Part shown: positions 54,462 through 64,000 of the stretch, piece after piece
How the letters are laid out: every line of letters starts with the position of its first letter
Position numbering within the stretch: position 1 is the first letter of the stretch
Origin: Branchiostoma floridae
Lineage: Eukaryota; Chordata; Leptocardii; Amphioxiformes; Branchiostomatidae
Reading direction: 5' to 3'
DNA: 64,000 nt
Assembly: GCF_000003815.2 (NCBI RefSeq)
Contig: NC_049995.1
Location: 13,354,062-13,418,061 of the forward strand
Translations under genes and position numbers: made by a program
Notes under the pieces: model-generated
The model's input: the letters and a program-made list of their open reading frames with translations, nothing else
Told to the model about the DNA's origin: nothing
Database searches by the model: none

Positions 54462-56725
54462 CGTTAGATCGAATCCGGCAGGTTGGCTGGACGACGAACT
54501 CAGAGAAGTAATGAGGCTCAGGGATGACGCCAGAAGAGAAGCCCATGCAACAGGCCTTGCTTCGGATATGAGTATATACAAGAAACTAAGGAATACAGTT
54601 GTCAAACTAAACCGGAAAAAGAAAGCTGCGTTTTTCAAATCTAAAATAGCGGAGTCCAGAAACAACCCAAAGGAAATGTGGAGAACGCTAAATGGAATAA
54701 TGAGCAGGGGACCTTCTCGGTCGGCCTGTACTGTAGAACGTGACGGAGTGATCCTCACCAAGGCGGGAGACATAGCCGACTACTTCAACTCATTCTTTAC
54801 ACAGAAGGTGAACTCTCTGAGGGAGGGGTTCGACTCGCAAGCAGATGGGGACCTTCTCGGGCTGATAAGGGATAAGATCATGGCGGGAAAAGACTGTAGT
54901 TTCCAGTTCAAACCTGTACACCACGAACAAATCCGCAAACACCTTTTGTCCTTGTCGGATGGGAAAGCTACTGGTCTAGACCAAGTTGACAACAACCTGT
55001 TAAAGTTAGCTGCCGACCATATTGCAAGACCACTGTGCTACATTATAAACTTATCGCTTACTACCTCTGTTTATCCGACGGCATGGAAAAGAGCCAAGGT
55101 TGTTCCCTTACCCAAGTCGGCAACGGCTCGTTTAAGCGGACCGAACAGCAGGCCAATTAGTCTCCTGCCTGCCTTTAGTAAAGTAATGGAGAAAGTTGTC
55201 AGTTCTCAAATATCGGACTATTTTCAAGGGAACGCCCTGATGTCACCTTACCAGCACGCCTACAGGAAGCATCACTCCACTGGGACTGCACTCTTGCAAC
55301 TAGTTGATGACTGGTACTGTAAAATCGACCAGGGGAACATCGTCGGGGTCATCTTTCTGGATTTCTCCGCTGCTTTTGACTTGGTGGATCACAGTCATTT
55401 GTTGCAAAAACTGACATGCTACGGTTTCTCAGATACAGCGGTTGGTTGGATGGGCAGTTACTTGGCAGGGAGAAAACAGTGTGTACATTTCAACGGCACG
55501 AATTCAACCTTCAGAGAGATACACTGTGGCGTTCCCCAAGGGAGTTGCCTTGGTCCGTTGTTGTTTACGATCTTTACCAACGACTTGCCACTTACCGTGA
55601 CGGAGACCACCCCCGCCATGTACGCAGACGATACATCAGCATATGCGTGTGCGCCATCAGTTGAGACAGTTACGGTTAAGTTACAGACAGACATGAATAA
55701 CATATGTGAATGGGTGCGTTTAAACAAACTCTTCTTGAATGCAAAAAAGACCAACTGTATGTTGATTGGGAGTAAACCAAAAATATCAAAGAAACCTGAA
55801 CTCACCTTATCTGCTGACGGGAGTCCTATACAACAAGTTACAACTATGAAGCTACTGGGGAGTACATTGGACGAGTGTCTTACATNNNNNNNNNNNNNNN
55901 NNNNNNNNNNNNNNNNNNNNNNNNNNNNNNNNNNNNNNNNNNNNNNNNNNNNNNNNNNNNNNNNNNNNNNNNNNNNNNNNNNNNNGACCTCCACATAAGA
56001 GACACTACTAAGAAAGAGTGGCTCGATCATTGGGCGCCATCAGAAGAAGTGCGGCATACTTGGATCAGTCGTTACTGAAATTGTTGACCGAAACACTTAC
56101 CTTGTCACACCTGGACTACTGTACAGCGGTTTGGACTTCTACTTCACAGAAGAACATCAACATACTACAAGTAATGCAGAATAAGGCGGGAAGACTTATT
56201 CTTGGATCTTACCGCATATCGGTCAGGCAGATGAACAGCGTCTTATCGTGGCAGACGGTTATGGAGAGACTTTACGTTACCAACATGTGTACTTTCCATA
56301 AAATACTCTACTTCAACCAACCTTCCACTCTTTACAGTAAACTACATCTCGTATCTCACCAACACACCTACAGCACAAGATCCGCAAAACGCAATGACTT
56401 CAAACTACCAAAACCAAAAACAACAGCTGCAACGAAGTCTTTTCTCTACCGGTGCTCAAAATCCTACAACACTCTTCCACAATATATCAGATCATCCGTT
56501 CCATCATCCTTCAAACTACTCATCAAAGACAGGCTAAAAAGGACTCAAACATTCTGATCTGGTAGCACTTTGAAATTGATGTAAATATGTATATACTATG
56601 TAATGTTATGTGTATGTGTACCAATGTAATGTATATGTTTTAATGTATGACCCCAGGAAGAGTAGTGGATGCACATGTGTATTCACTAATGGGTGTCATT
56701 TTAACAATAAACAATAAACAATAAT
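54462..56725 (+). mobile_element. L2-like LINE, 5'-truncated, reverse transcriptase region with 3' tail
   Basis: The frame opens in the linker before the reverse transcriptase (NPAGWLDDELREVMRLRDDA) and continues with RPISLLPAFSKVMEKVV, VIFLDFSAAFDLVDH (motif A), CGVPQGSCLGPLLF (motif B) and MYADDTSAYA (motif C). After the gap (55886-55985) the frame resumes with LGAIRRSAAYLDQSLLKLL, LSHLDYCTAVW and a stop at 56557. The 3' UTR ends in an (ACAATAA)n tail at about 56704-56722. The endonuclease and ORF1 are missing. It sits in sequence homologous to receptor intron 6, splitting TTGTTGG from the AAGCTTGGCTGCC block. Confidence 0.9.
55886..55985. other. Assembly gap, 100 N
   Basis: Gap within the reverse transcriptase ORF of the LINE. 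The frame changes across it, as expected for a gap of unknown length. Confidence 1.
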
Positions 56726-57105
56726 ACTATCACATGTAACAATAAGCTTGGCTGCCCAAGTGATACTACATACACTACAGTCATACATAATAATTTTTTC
56801 AGCCACACCCTCTCTTCGGCTCTTTTCATCTCGTGAGACGGTCAACAGCTCAGTCCGGGCCTCAGTCAGTTACTGGCTACTGGTTACAGTTCTCGCCTCC
56901 GGGCAGTGCCTCTGCTGATGACTCCAGTTTATCGGTTTATCAGCCACACCAAGAATGTTTTTTTATTAGTCAAAGAGTTTATCAAAGAGTTTATCGGTAT
57001 ATCAGCCACACCAAGAATGTTCTTTTATTAGTCAAAGAATGCTGATAGTTATTCTCTAGCCTATATCAATAATCCAGACCGTTCACAAGTTGGACCTTTT
57101 AATAG

Positions 57106-58176
57106 ATGAACCAACAGAAACCACCGTCACACCGAGTACGGCAGAAGAGAAAGAAGGAGACCCTCTCACTCTCACATGTACGGCTGACGGGAAACCTGAA
57201 CCAACCTTTACATGGAGCAAGGACCCAGGAACTATCCCAGCAGGCATTGCCAACAACAACGCTATACAGATCACAAGTCTCCACAGAAATGATGCAGGCA
57301 CATACACCTGTACAGCTGACAACGGCATAGGACAATCTGACTCAGCTACAAGCACTGTGGATGTGCTGTGTGAGTTGTAGAAAATATTATTGGTTTGACT
57401 AACATCAATCTTGATTTGAGTCAAATTTTAAGCTAAAAGTTTGAATTTTAAGGTAAATGCTAGTCAATAATAATAACGTCAACGGTATCTACAAACCTGT
57501 TCAGATCTGGACACACCAACCCTGAACCAAACCTCACCAGTGACCTTGTTAGAAGGAGATTCTGTCAGCATCATGTGCTCAGCTGTTGCCAACCCTACTG
57601 CTGGCTACAAGTGGACCAAACGGAACAGTTCATACCAATGGAACAATGATGCCTTGACCTTCTCTCAAGCAAACCGCAGCAATGCTGGAACCTACAACTG
57701 TGAAGCCTCCAACATTCAAAAGGGCACAACTGAGACTAAAACTGTAACACTGGAGATCATCGTCAATTGTAAGCTTTGACAGTTTACTGCACACAGACAA
57801 GCATGCCGTATGTGTCTTCACGATTCACAAACACTCACGAAACTATACTTCTTGACAGCCACTGAAAGACTGTCCTGCTTTATAATTTTAATAAAAGTCA
57901 TCAGCTGCTCCTCAGATGAATTGTCCACAACATCAATAGTTGCCTCTTAAGAGTCTTCTTGTTTCTTGCCAGAAATGGCAAAGGAAATTTAAGTCCTGCC
58001 ATACACATATGTTTGTACAGACATATATATGATGTGTCATCAGCTGTCACCTCAGCCTTCCTCTCTATTAACTGAAGTTGATTGGTTGTCATTTTAAATG
58101 GTCTTGAAACTTTCATAAATGTTTCTGACTTTTTTTCTTGTACACTGGAGATAACAGTACTGCTTGGCTAGGCAAA

Positions 58177-58207
<31 letters not shown>

Positions 58208-61200
58208 TTTATTTTGCGCTTTAAAAAATGATAACATACAGAAAATTATGGAAAACAACAGAACGTGCAAGGGGGGAGAAGTATCTGTGTTGCATACCAC
58301 ATAACATTGATCATACTGACAAGCATGGTTCCCATGTATTTTCTTTCCTGGCTTTTATTGTTTCCTTGAAGCTGAATGCATTATGTCTGGAATAATTTAC
58401 AAATATATGTCCCTGTCCACAAAATGTCCAGAGGCAGTCTTTGTTGGGTGAATACTTCTCATCAAAGTTTGTGATTGGATGTTCTGGTTTATATTTTACA
58501 TGTTGGTTTTTACATCAGATTTTTGTTACTTTAAAATGTTGGACCAGGATTTCACATAGTATACATTAAATGGAAGTCTCTAAAAAGATAATTCTCTCCC
58601 CCAGATCCCCCAGAGCTGACAGTAGAGGCTACTCCCGACCCCGTGAACGAGACCCAGTCCGTCAGCCTGACCTGTACAGCAGATAGTTACCCTGACGTCA
58701 CTTCCATGATGTGGATGTTTGTGGACACAGGAGAAACTCTTCTGCAGCAGGGAAGAGGAAACTCCATCATCTACACCAACAGTTCTGTCAGCCATGAAAA
58801 TGCAGGTGTCTACAGGTGTACAGCTGACAATGGTGTTGCTGGGTCACCTGTGAGTGAGGATATCACTCTTAATGTCAACTGTAAGTCATTGCCTGATTTG
58901 GAAAGTAGTAGCTTTATTCACAGTACTAAATTATAGACTTTTAAGATTTTGTAAATTACCCTTGTGCTGAGATTGTGACACATCTCATTCTTATACTCTA
59001 TTGAAGTAAAGTACTGCAAAATTGAGGTTTTTTTTGCCGTGGTCTTGGCACCTATCTTGCCTAAGCACATAGGAGGGTAGGATGCATCATTTTCTAGCAT
59101 GATTTTTTGTTTATTATCTTTTCATTGTTTTCCCCAGTTGTCCCCATCTTTAACCACACCAGAGACAGGTACGCTGTAGGCAGGTCTGAGCCCGTCACAC
59201 TGGAGTGTTCTGCCTTTGCCTACCCGCCAGATATAGTCTACATTTGGAGGAAGGGTGGATATGACATCACTGGTAATGCCACCAGCCAGGCTGGAGTCAG
59301 TACAATCTACATAGCGAGTGTGCAGAGGGAGAACTTGGGGGACTATACTTGTAGTGCCAGGAATGGGCATGGACAACGGTCAACAGTTATTCAACTCGTG
59401 ACTGAAAGTAAGTATAAACAACTGAGCTCTTTTGACCATTTCCATATTTTCACAACAAAACTGGGAAATGGGAAAAATGTCAAGACTTAGTTTAAAAATT
59501 TACAGTATTGAATACTCGTTGCAATATCCTCTTCATTTGATGATTGTGCTATAATTACAAGTAACAATAAACTGTCAGTACTGGGTGGACTTACCTTTTA
59601 ATTTGTTGATTCAAACCCAGCCGAACCAGAACCTTCCACCAACCTCGATTACATCAATAAGACAGCTGAAGGCAATGTCACCCTGACGTGGACAGCGGAG
59701 TTTAACGGTGGACTGCAGACAAATCACACTGTACAGTACAGGCTGGATACAGACAGTGATACAGACTGGGTCACTGATAACAGTACAGAAGTCACCGAGG
59801 AAGCTTCAGAGAACAAACCTGAGTTCACCCAGACCGTGCAAATCTCCAAGAAGGGACAGTACAAAATCCGCATCCAAGCAGGGAACAAGAATGGGACTGT
59901 GTACTCTAATGTCATCCAGGTCCTGATAGAAGGTGCATTTAACAAGTACATGTAGTCTTCACCGAAATGTAATGAATAACTACAGTAATGTTTTAACAAT
60001 TTCTTCAAGGGTAAATGCATTTTATAGGTAGATCTCCAAATGTAAGATAATTATAAAGAGTGTTCTAATGTACATTTAGAAGACTTTTCATTTTCTTATT
60101 TCCGTAATCAATCAAATTACCTCACAGTCATCAATCCATAATTTTGTGTAAGATATTGATGTGCATTTTCGATGAGAGTTTTAATTTGCTGAGCTTCTAT
60201 AAGAGATGTATGCAAGGAAAATAAGTTTATTAGTAATAAGTCTATTAGTAATTATAATGGTCATGTTTTTTTCCCCAGATAATCAGATCCTGTATGGAAC
60301 CCTCGCCATCACAAGTGTTAACTATACCAAGGGGATTTGTGATGGAGAGCTTTCTACCAGGATAGTATCACATGTATGTAAAACTTTGAGCTCCTTTACA
60401 TGTATCTGTTATTAGACAGTAATAATCTGTATCTATATCTATATAGCTGGTATAACCGCCCTTCAGTGTAACACACCAGCTTTGCAGGCACAATCGATTT
60501 ATACTATTCTGATTATCATAGAACCAATTCAATGCAATGTTGTGCTGTGGAGCTTGTTCAAAGCACTTCATGGAATATATTGAAATAACGCAAGATTATA
60601 CAATGTCATGTAGTTGACTTAATATTTAAGTTGCTCTTCATGTTTTCTACTTCTAGCTGAAAGCCATATTTGAGCAATACAAAGGCTATGAAGGAGCAAA
60701 GGTAACAGGTTGCAGGTGGGGCATCAACACTTCACTTTCCTTTGAATGCATTTTCTATTGACTTTGTTATCTGAATTATAGCAGTTTTCAGCATTATTAC
60801 TTGAACAAAATTTGTGCTTGTAGTCATTTCACTAAAGGATAGTGTTGTGATTTTAAGTTTCCAGGTTTATAGAAGCTCACAAAGGTCTGAATATCCAATT
60901 TTTATTGCTAGGTCTGGCAGCGTCCTTGCTGATTTTGAGGCTACAGTGGCCCAGTCAGAGTCAGCTGAAGCCCTGACTACATTCAAAGAGAACCTGTCAG
61001 CTGGCGAGTTCACAGTGGATCCTGAGAAGAGCAAGATCAGTGATGTCAAACCTGCAGGTCAGTTTTGCTCAATGCAAAAAAAAATGTTGTTTTTTTGTTT
61101 GTTGTACAGTATCTTTTTTGTTATTGCTGTTGATATTGCGAGTGACTGTAACACTTTGCATTGAGTATTACAGTGTTACAGTACGAAAACTTGATATCTT

Positions 61201-62358
61201 TGTTTTCATCATTAGTATTGTCTAATAAATATTTATCATTGAAAAATGACAAGTCTGTGTCATATAATGGAAAAATATTTTTGTTAGTATATACTTAAAA
61301 CAACATTGCTGCTTCTATTGTCACATGTAAGATTTGTATCCTTTTTTTCGGGGGGGGGGCAAGAAAGAACTTAACACAGATCATTTCCCACAATTCCCTT
61401 GTCTTCTTCACCGTTGGAGTACACTCCAGATCTGTCCAATATCATACCCGCTTCTCTTTTGTGTGCATGTGCGTTACTTACTCTCTGACTGATTGTTCTC
61501 GAGTCTGTACATGTAAACTATGCTACTGTTCATGTCTCCCCTGGCTTACAGAGAAACTGATTGGCCCTGGTAAGTCATTACCTTTCTATGCTTTAGCTTG
61601 ATGATACTGTATCGAGAATCATAAATTCTAAGGTCATGAATTATTTATTGGTATCAATTGCATGTGTTTTACATTCAGGTAAAATGCAATATTTTATGTT
61701 TGCTGAACTCTGAACATAAGTGTCATTGTTTAAATTTCAATTGATTCAATGACCTGTTGCATGGTAGTTTAAAAAAAAAAAAAACTTATGACAGTTTTAG
61801 AGTTAAAACCTGTAGTGTTTGAGCTTGGATAAATTAAGTTGTCCACCCAAACTGGATACAAACGGGGCAGGCCTATTTTAAAATCAAGCATGCAGAAGAT
61901 TTTGATCCTGTGTCACTTTTAATACCTTGAAATAGATCAGAGTCAAAATTATAACGATCTGTGATTTTTAACTTCAGAAATGTCTTTGCTGTGTTATATA
62001 GTAGACAATGGTTATAGTTGAAGATGAAGGCATCAGGTGGTCAGAACACTTTGTAAACTAGCGTGTATTTCTAGGTACGGAATCCGATAACCAAATGGGG
62101 ATAGGCCGGATAGTTCCTGCTATCATAGCGGCAGTTGTTACAGTACTGATAGTGGTGGCTCTGCTCCTCACTATCAAGTACTGTGAGAAAAGAAAGAAGA
62201 AAAACCAAGTTGGAAGTCATGTGAATGGAGGCGTGAGGAGGACAGCTGCTGAGAGTCCTGGGTCGGATGGACCTAGACATCTGATTAATGGGGATGTGGG
62301 GGAGGGAAATGGGGAGGACTTCCCTAGAAATAACGATGACTTTGAAACAGGATTTTGA
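57106..62358 (+). CDS. Second, 5'-truncated copy of the IgSF receptor: 4 Ig, FN3, SEA, TM, different tail
   Basis: Exons 57106-57369 and 57505-57768 (Ig), 58605-58880 and 59138-59407 (Ig), 59621-59932 (FN3), 60279-60373, 60657-60715 and 60912-61057 (SEA), 61552-61569 (18-base microexon), 62075-62358 (TM plus tail, stop). All junctions and phases match those of exons 7 onward of the minus-strand gene, and intron homology confirms duplication. Exons for the signal peptide, V domain and first four Ig domains are absent upstream. The TM (IVPAIIAAVVTVLIVVALLL) is followed by KYCEKRKKKN and a Gly/Asp-rich tail ending in DDFETGF. The frame is intact in every exon, so this is either a young partial copy, the 3' half of a gene misplaced by assembly, or a gene with a new 5' end. 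Confidence 0.85.
58177..58207. repeat. (ATTG)n microsatellite
   Basis: Perfect ATTG/GATT tract in the intron between the second and third Ig exons of the plus-strand receptor copy. Confidence 0.95.
61552..61569 (+). other. 18-base microexon (EKLIGP) before the TM exon
   Basis: AGAAACTGATTGGCCCTG lies between a good acceptor (CTGGCTTACAG) and a consensus donor (GTAAGT) and is phase 1-1, so it can be included or skipped without changing frame. No counterpart was seen in the matching intron of the minus-strand copy (7441-7118). Confidence 0.6.
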
Positions 62359-62826
62359 GTTCCCTTCTTGCTTTCAGCTTTGACCTTCTGTTATTGTTCT
62401 GTAGTCATTTTGTTTTCTGTAAGCAATCAATTTTATGCATGGATGCCTTTGCCATGCTGTCTTGTAGGAGGTGACGCATCTACTTTTCGGCGGCTCCAGG
62501 AATCGTCCAAAAACCTTACGAAAACTAGATATCCAGGATTCGTACTTCCGGTGCCGTCAATCATGGTGATTGACAGTACAGAAAACATTATTATGCACGC
62601 CCATGTTTCCATATATGGGTCGACCTCGTGAGACCTCGACAGACTCAAGTTGCGAGAGATTAAAACCCGGAAGTGACCGCTGCCCTCCCCATGATAGGAG
62701 GTCATCTGAATGCTACTAACACGTAAATAGAATGTGATGCTACACGAAAAACAACTTCAAACACACAACACATAATATAGTCGTGCGACTGTTATTGTCT
62801 ATCGTTGTGGACAACGGTTGTCTTTA
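62359..62826. other. Downstream region of the plus-strand receptor copy
   Basis: 3' UTR sequence and a segment (about 62520-62745) that resembles 63760-63935: both contain ATATCCAGGATTCGT and, further on, CATCTGRATGCTAYTAACAC. No gene recognised. Confidence 0.45.
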
Positions 62827-63572
62827 GAGGGTCTGCATGGGGGGGTCTTGGTAACGCTTAACGGTGAATTCAGGAGGCCCGGTAACGCTTAACGGTAAAT
62901 TCAGGAGGCCCGGTAACGCTTAACGGTAAATTCAGAATGAGTTACAAAGCATAACAGTAACATTGACGTGCATTCCTATTCATACAACGCTAGAGTACTA
63001 GTAGTTATATCAATGGGTGAAAATACATTGTGAGAAGCAAAAGGTGCCGAAGGCGCGACGCATTCCAGGGTGGTCCGGGGGATGCTCCCCCGGAAAAAAA
63101 AAATTAAAATCAAGACCCTCTTAAATGCTATTTCCTGCATTTTCGGCAAATTTTGCCGACCGACTAAGCTAGGTCGATTTTGACATTTTGCCCGAAACTA
63201 AGCTATGTTTGACACTGAAATCTGTATGAGTGATAAAGTTTTGAGGTCGACGCTTCCGCAACAAGGCCGGGAGGCTCGGAGAAATTTTGAAATCTGGACC
63301 CTTTGAAACGCCATTTCTTGCATTTTCAGGGGTTCTATCTGACATTTGACTTCGTGTGTATAGTATAACGGGTTACGAACAATTTCTTGGTAACGCTTAA
63401 CGGTGAATATTCAGGATAACAAATAACGATTAACGTTGAATTAAAACGACCAATAACGCTTCACGAAGAATATACCGATAACGATTCACGTTGAATTAGA
63501 GCGGGTCGGTAACGATTAACGGTGAATTAAAATGGCTCGTAACGCTTAACGGAAAAAGGCATGCAGACCCTC
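62827..63572. mobile_element. Inverted-repeat element with GAGGGTCTGCATG ends and AACGCTTAACGG repeats, 746 bp
   Basis: Starts GAGGGTCTGCATG and ends CATGCAGACCCTC, flanked by TCTTTA on both sides (62821-62826, 63573-63578), a 6-base target duplication. Both subterminal regions carry the motif GGTAACGCTTAACGGTGAAT: three tandem copies at about 62851-62932 and about seven diverged ones at 63388-63555. No coding capacity. Confidence 0.75.
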
Positions 63573-63704
63573 TCTTTAGACATGCGTTCAGAGTATTTCG
63601 GGGCACCCGCGGTGCAGGATACCATTGCGGTGCGTGCGTGACCCACAGTGACCGCTTGCTCGCAAATCAAAAATGGCGGGAGAATTCCTTATTTTCGTCA
63701 GGCG

Positions 63705-63850
63705 TTCAGGCCGTTTTCTGGATATCCAGGAAGCGTCCTCCTGTTCAAGCCGTTTCCTGGATATCCAGGATTCGTCCTGAGCCTGTTCAAGCCGTTTCTG
63801 GATATCCAGGAAGCGTCCTCCTGTTCAAGCCGTTTCCTGGATATCCAGGA
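63705..63850 (+). repeat. Tandem repeat with CCTGGATATCCAGG palindrome, 4 units
   Basis: TTCAAGCCGTTTCCTGGATA-type units start at about 63705, 63744, 63786 and 63824. Alternate units are more alike (AAGCGTCCTCC versus TTCGTCCTGAGCC), giving an 80-base dimer repeated about twice. Each unit holds the 14-base palindrome, intact in three or nearly so in all. Confidence 0.85.
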
Positions 63851-64000
63851 TGTGGACCAGACCTTGTGTGACAAAGGGACGCCATCTGGATGCTATTAAC
63901 ACGTTACCGTGAATGTGTCGCTATACGGAAACTTTGACAACAGTAACTTTATCCGATCTTGACTGCCATTTGTTAATTACGCAAAAAGCATTTGGGCCTG

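Overview
This is an intron-rich animal nuclear genome window, most likely from an amphioxus (Branchiostoma). That is an inference from three conserved animal genes, very many IgSF exons of symmetrical phase, CR1/L2-type LINEs and dense short inverted-repeat elements. No bacterial or organellar signature is seen. Four N-gaps are present (25001-25373, 38116-38215, 51769-51868, 55886-55985), three of them exactly 100 bases, so joins there are uncertain.

Layout. (1) 1-5890, minus strand: a LINE whose ORF1 is complete and whose ORF2 (APE endonuclease plus reverse transcriptase) stays open to the window edge; ORF1 carries a J-domain-like N-terminus and an SGNH esterase. (2) 6194-21193, minus: an 18-exon adhesion-receptor gene (signal peptide, V-like Ig, eight Ig, FN3, SEA, TM, short tail); all exon phases join and the model is 1154 aa. 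Its intron 8 holds a 5150-bp CACTA-like DNA transposon (10356-15505) with two subterminal tandem arrays. (3) 21.2-42 kb: gene-poor and built largely from DNA transposons: a TA-flanked MITE in two identical inverted copies, a Harbinger-like element, foldback elements and palindromes, plus a few exons of an unidentified minus-strand gene. (4) 42.6-54.3 kb: conserved genes FAM241B (minus), NOLC1 (minus) and NUDCD3 (plus), the last two divergent across a 391-bp promoter region. (5) 54.4-62.4 kb, plus: an L2-like LINE remnant, then a second, 5'-truncated copy of the Ig/FN3/SEA receptor lying inverted with respect to the first. The copy's homology starts inside intron 6 of the receptor and joins NUDCD3 just after its sixth coding exon; the expected last NUDCD3 exon is not found in the window. 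(6) 62.4-64 kb: another inverted-repeat element and a tandem repeat.

The housekeeping genes are functionally unrelated to each other (nucleolar snoRNP chaperone, dynein/HSP90 co-chaperone, small membrane protein). The two receptor copies and their differential transposon load are the most informative part of the window: the CACTA-like insertion has a clean empty-site counterpart in the other copy, which fixes its ends, its 3-bp target duplication and its relative age.
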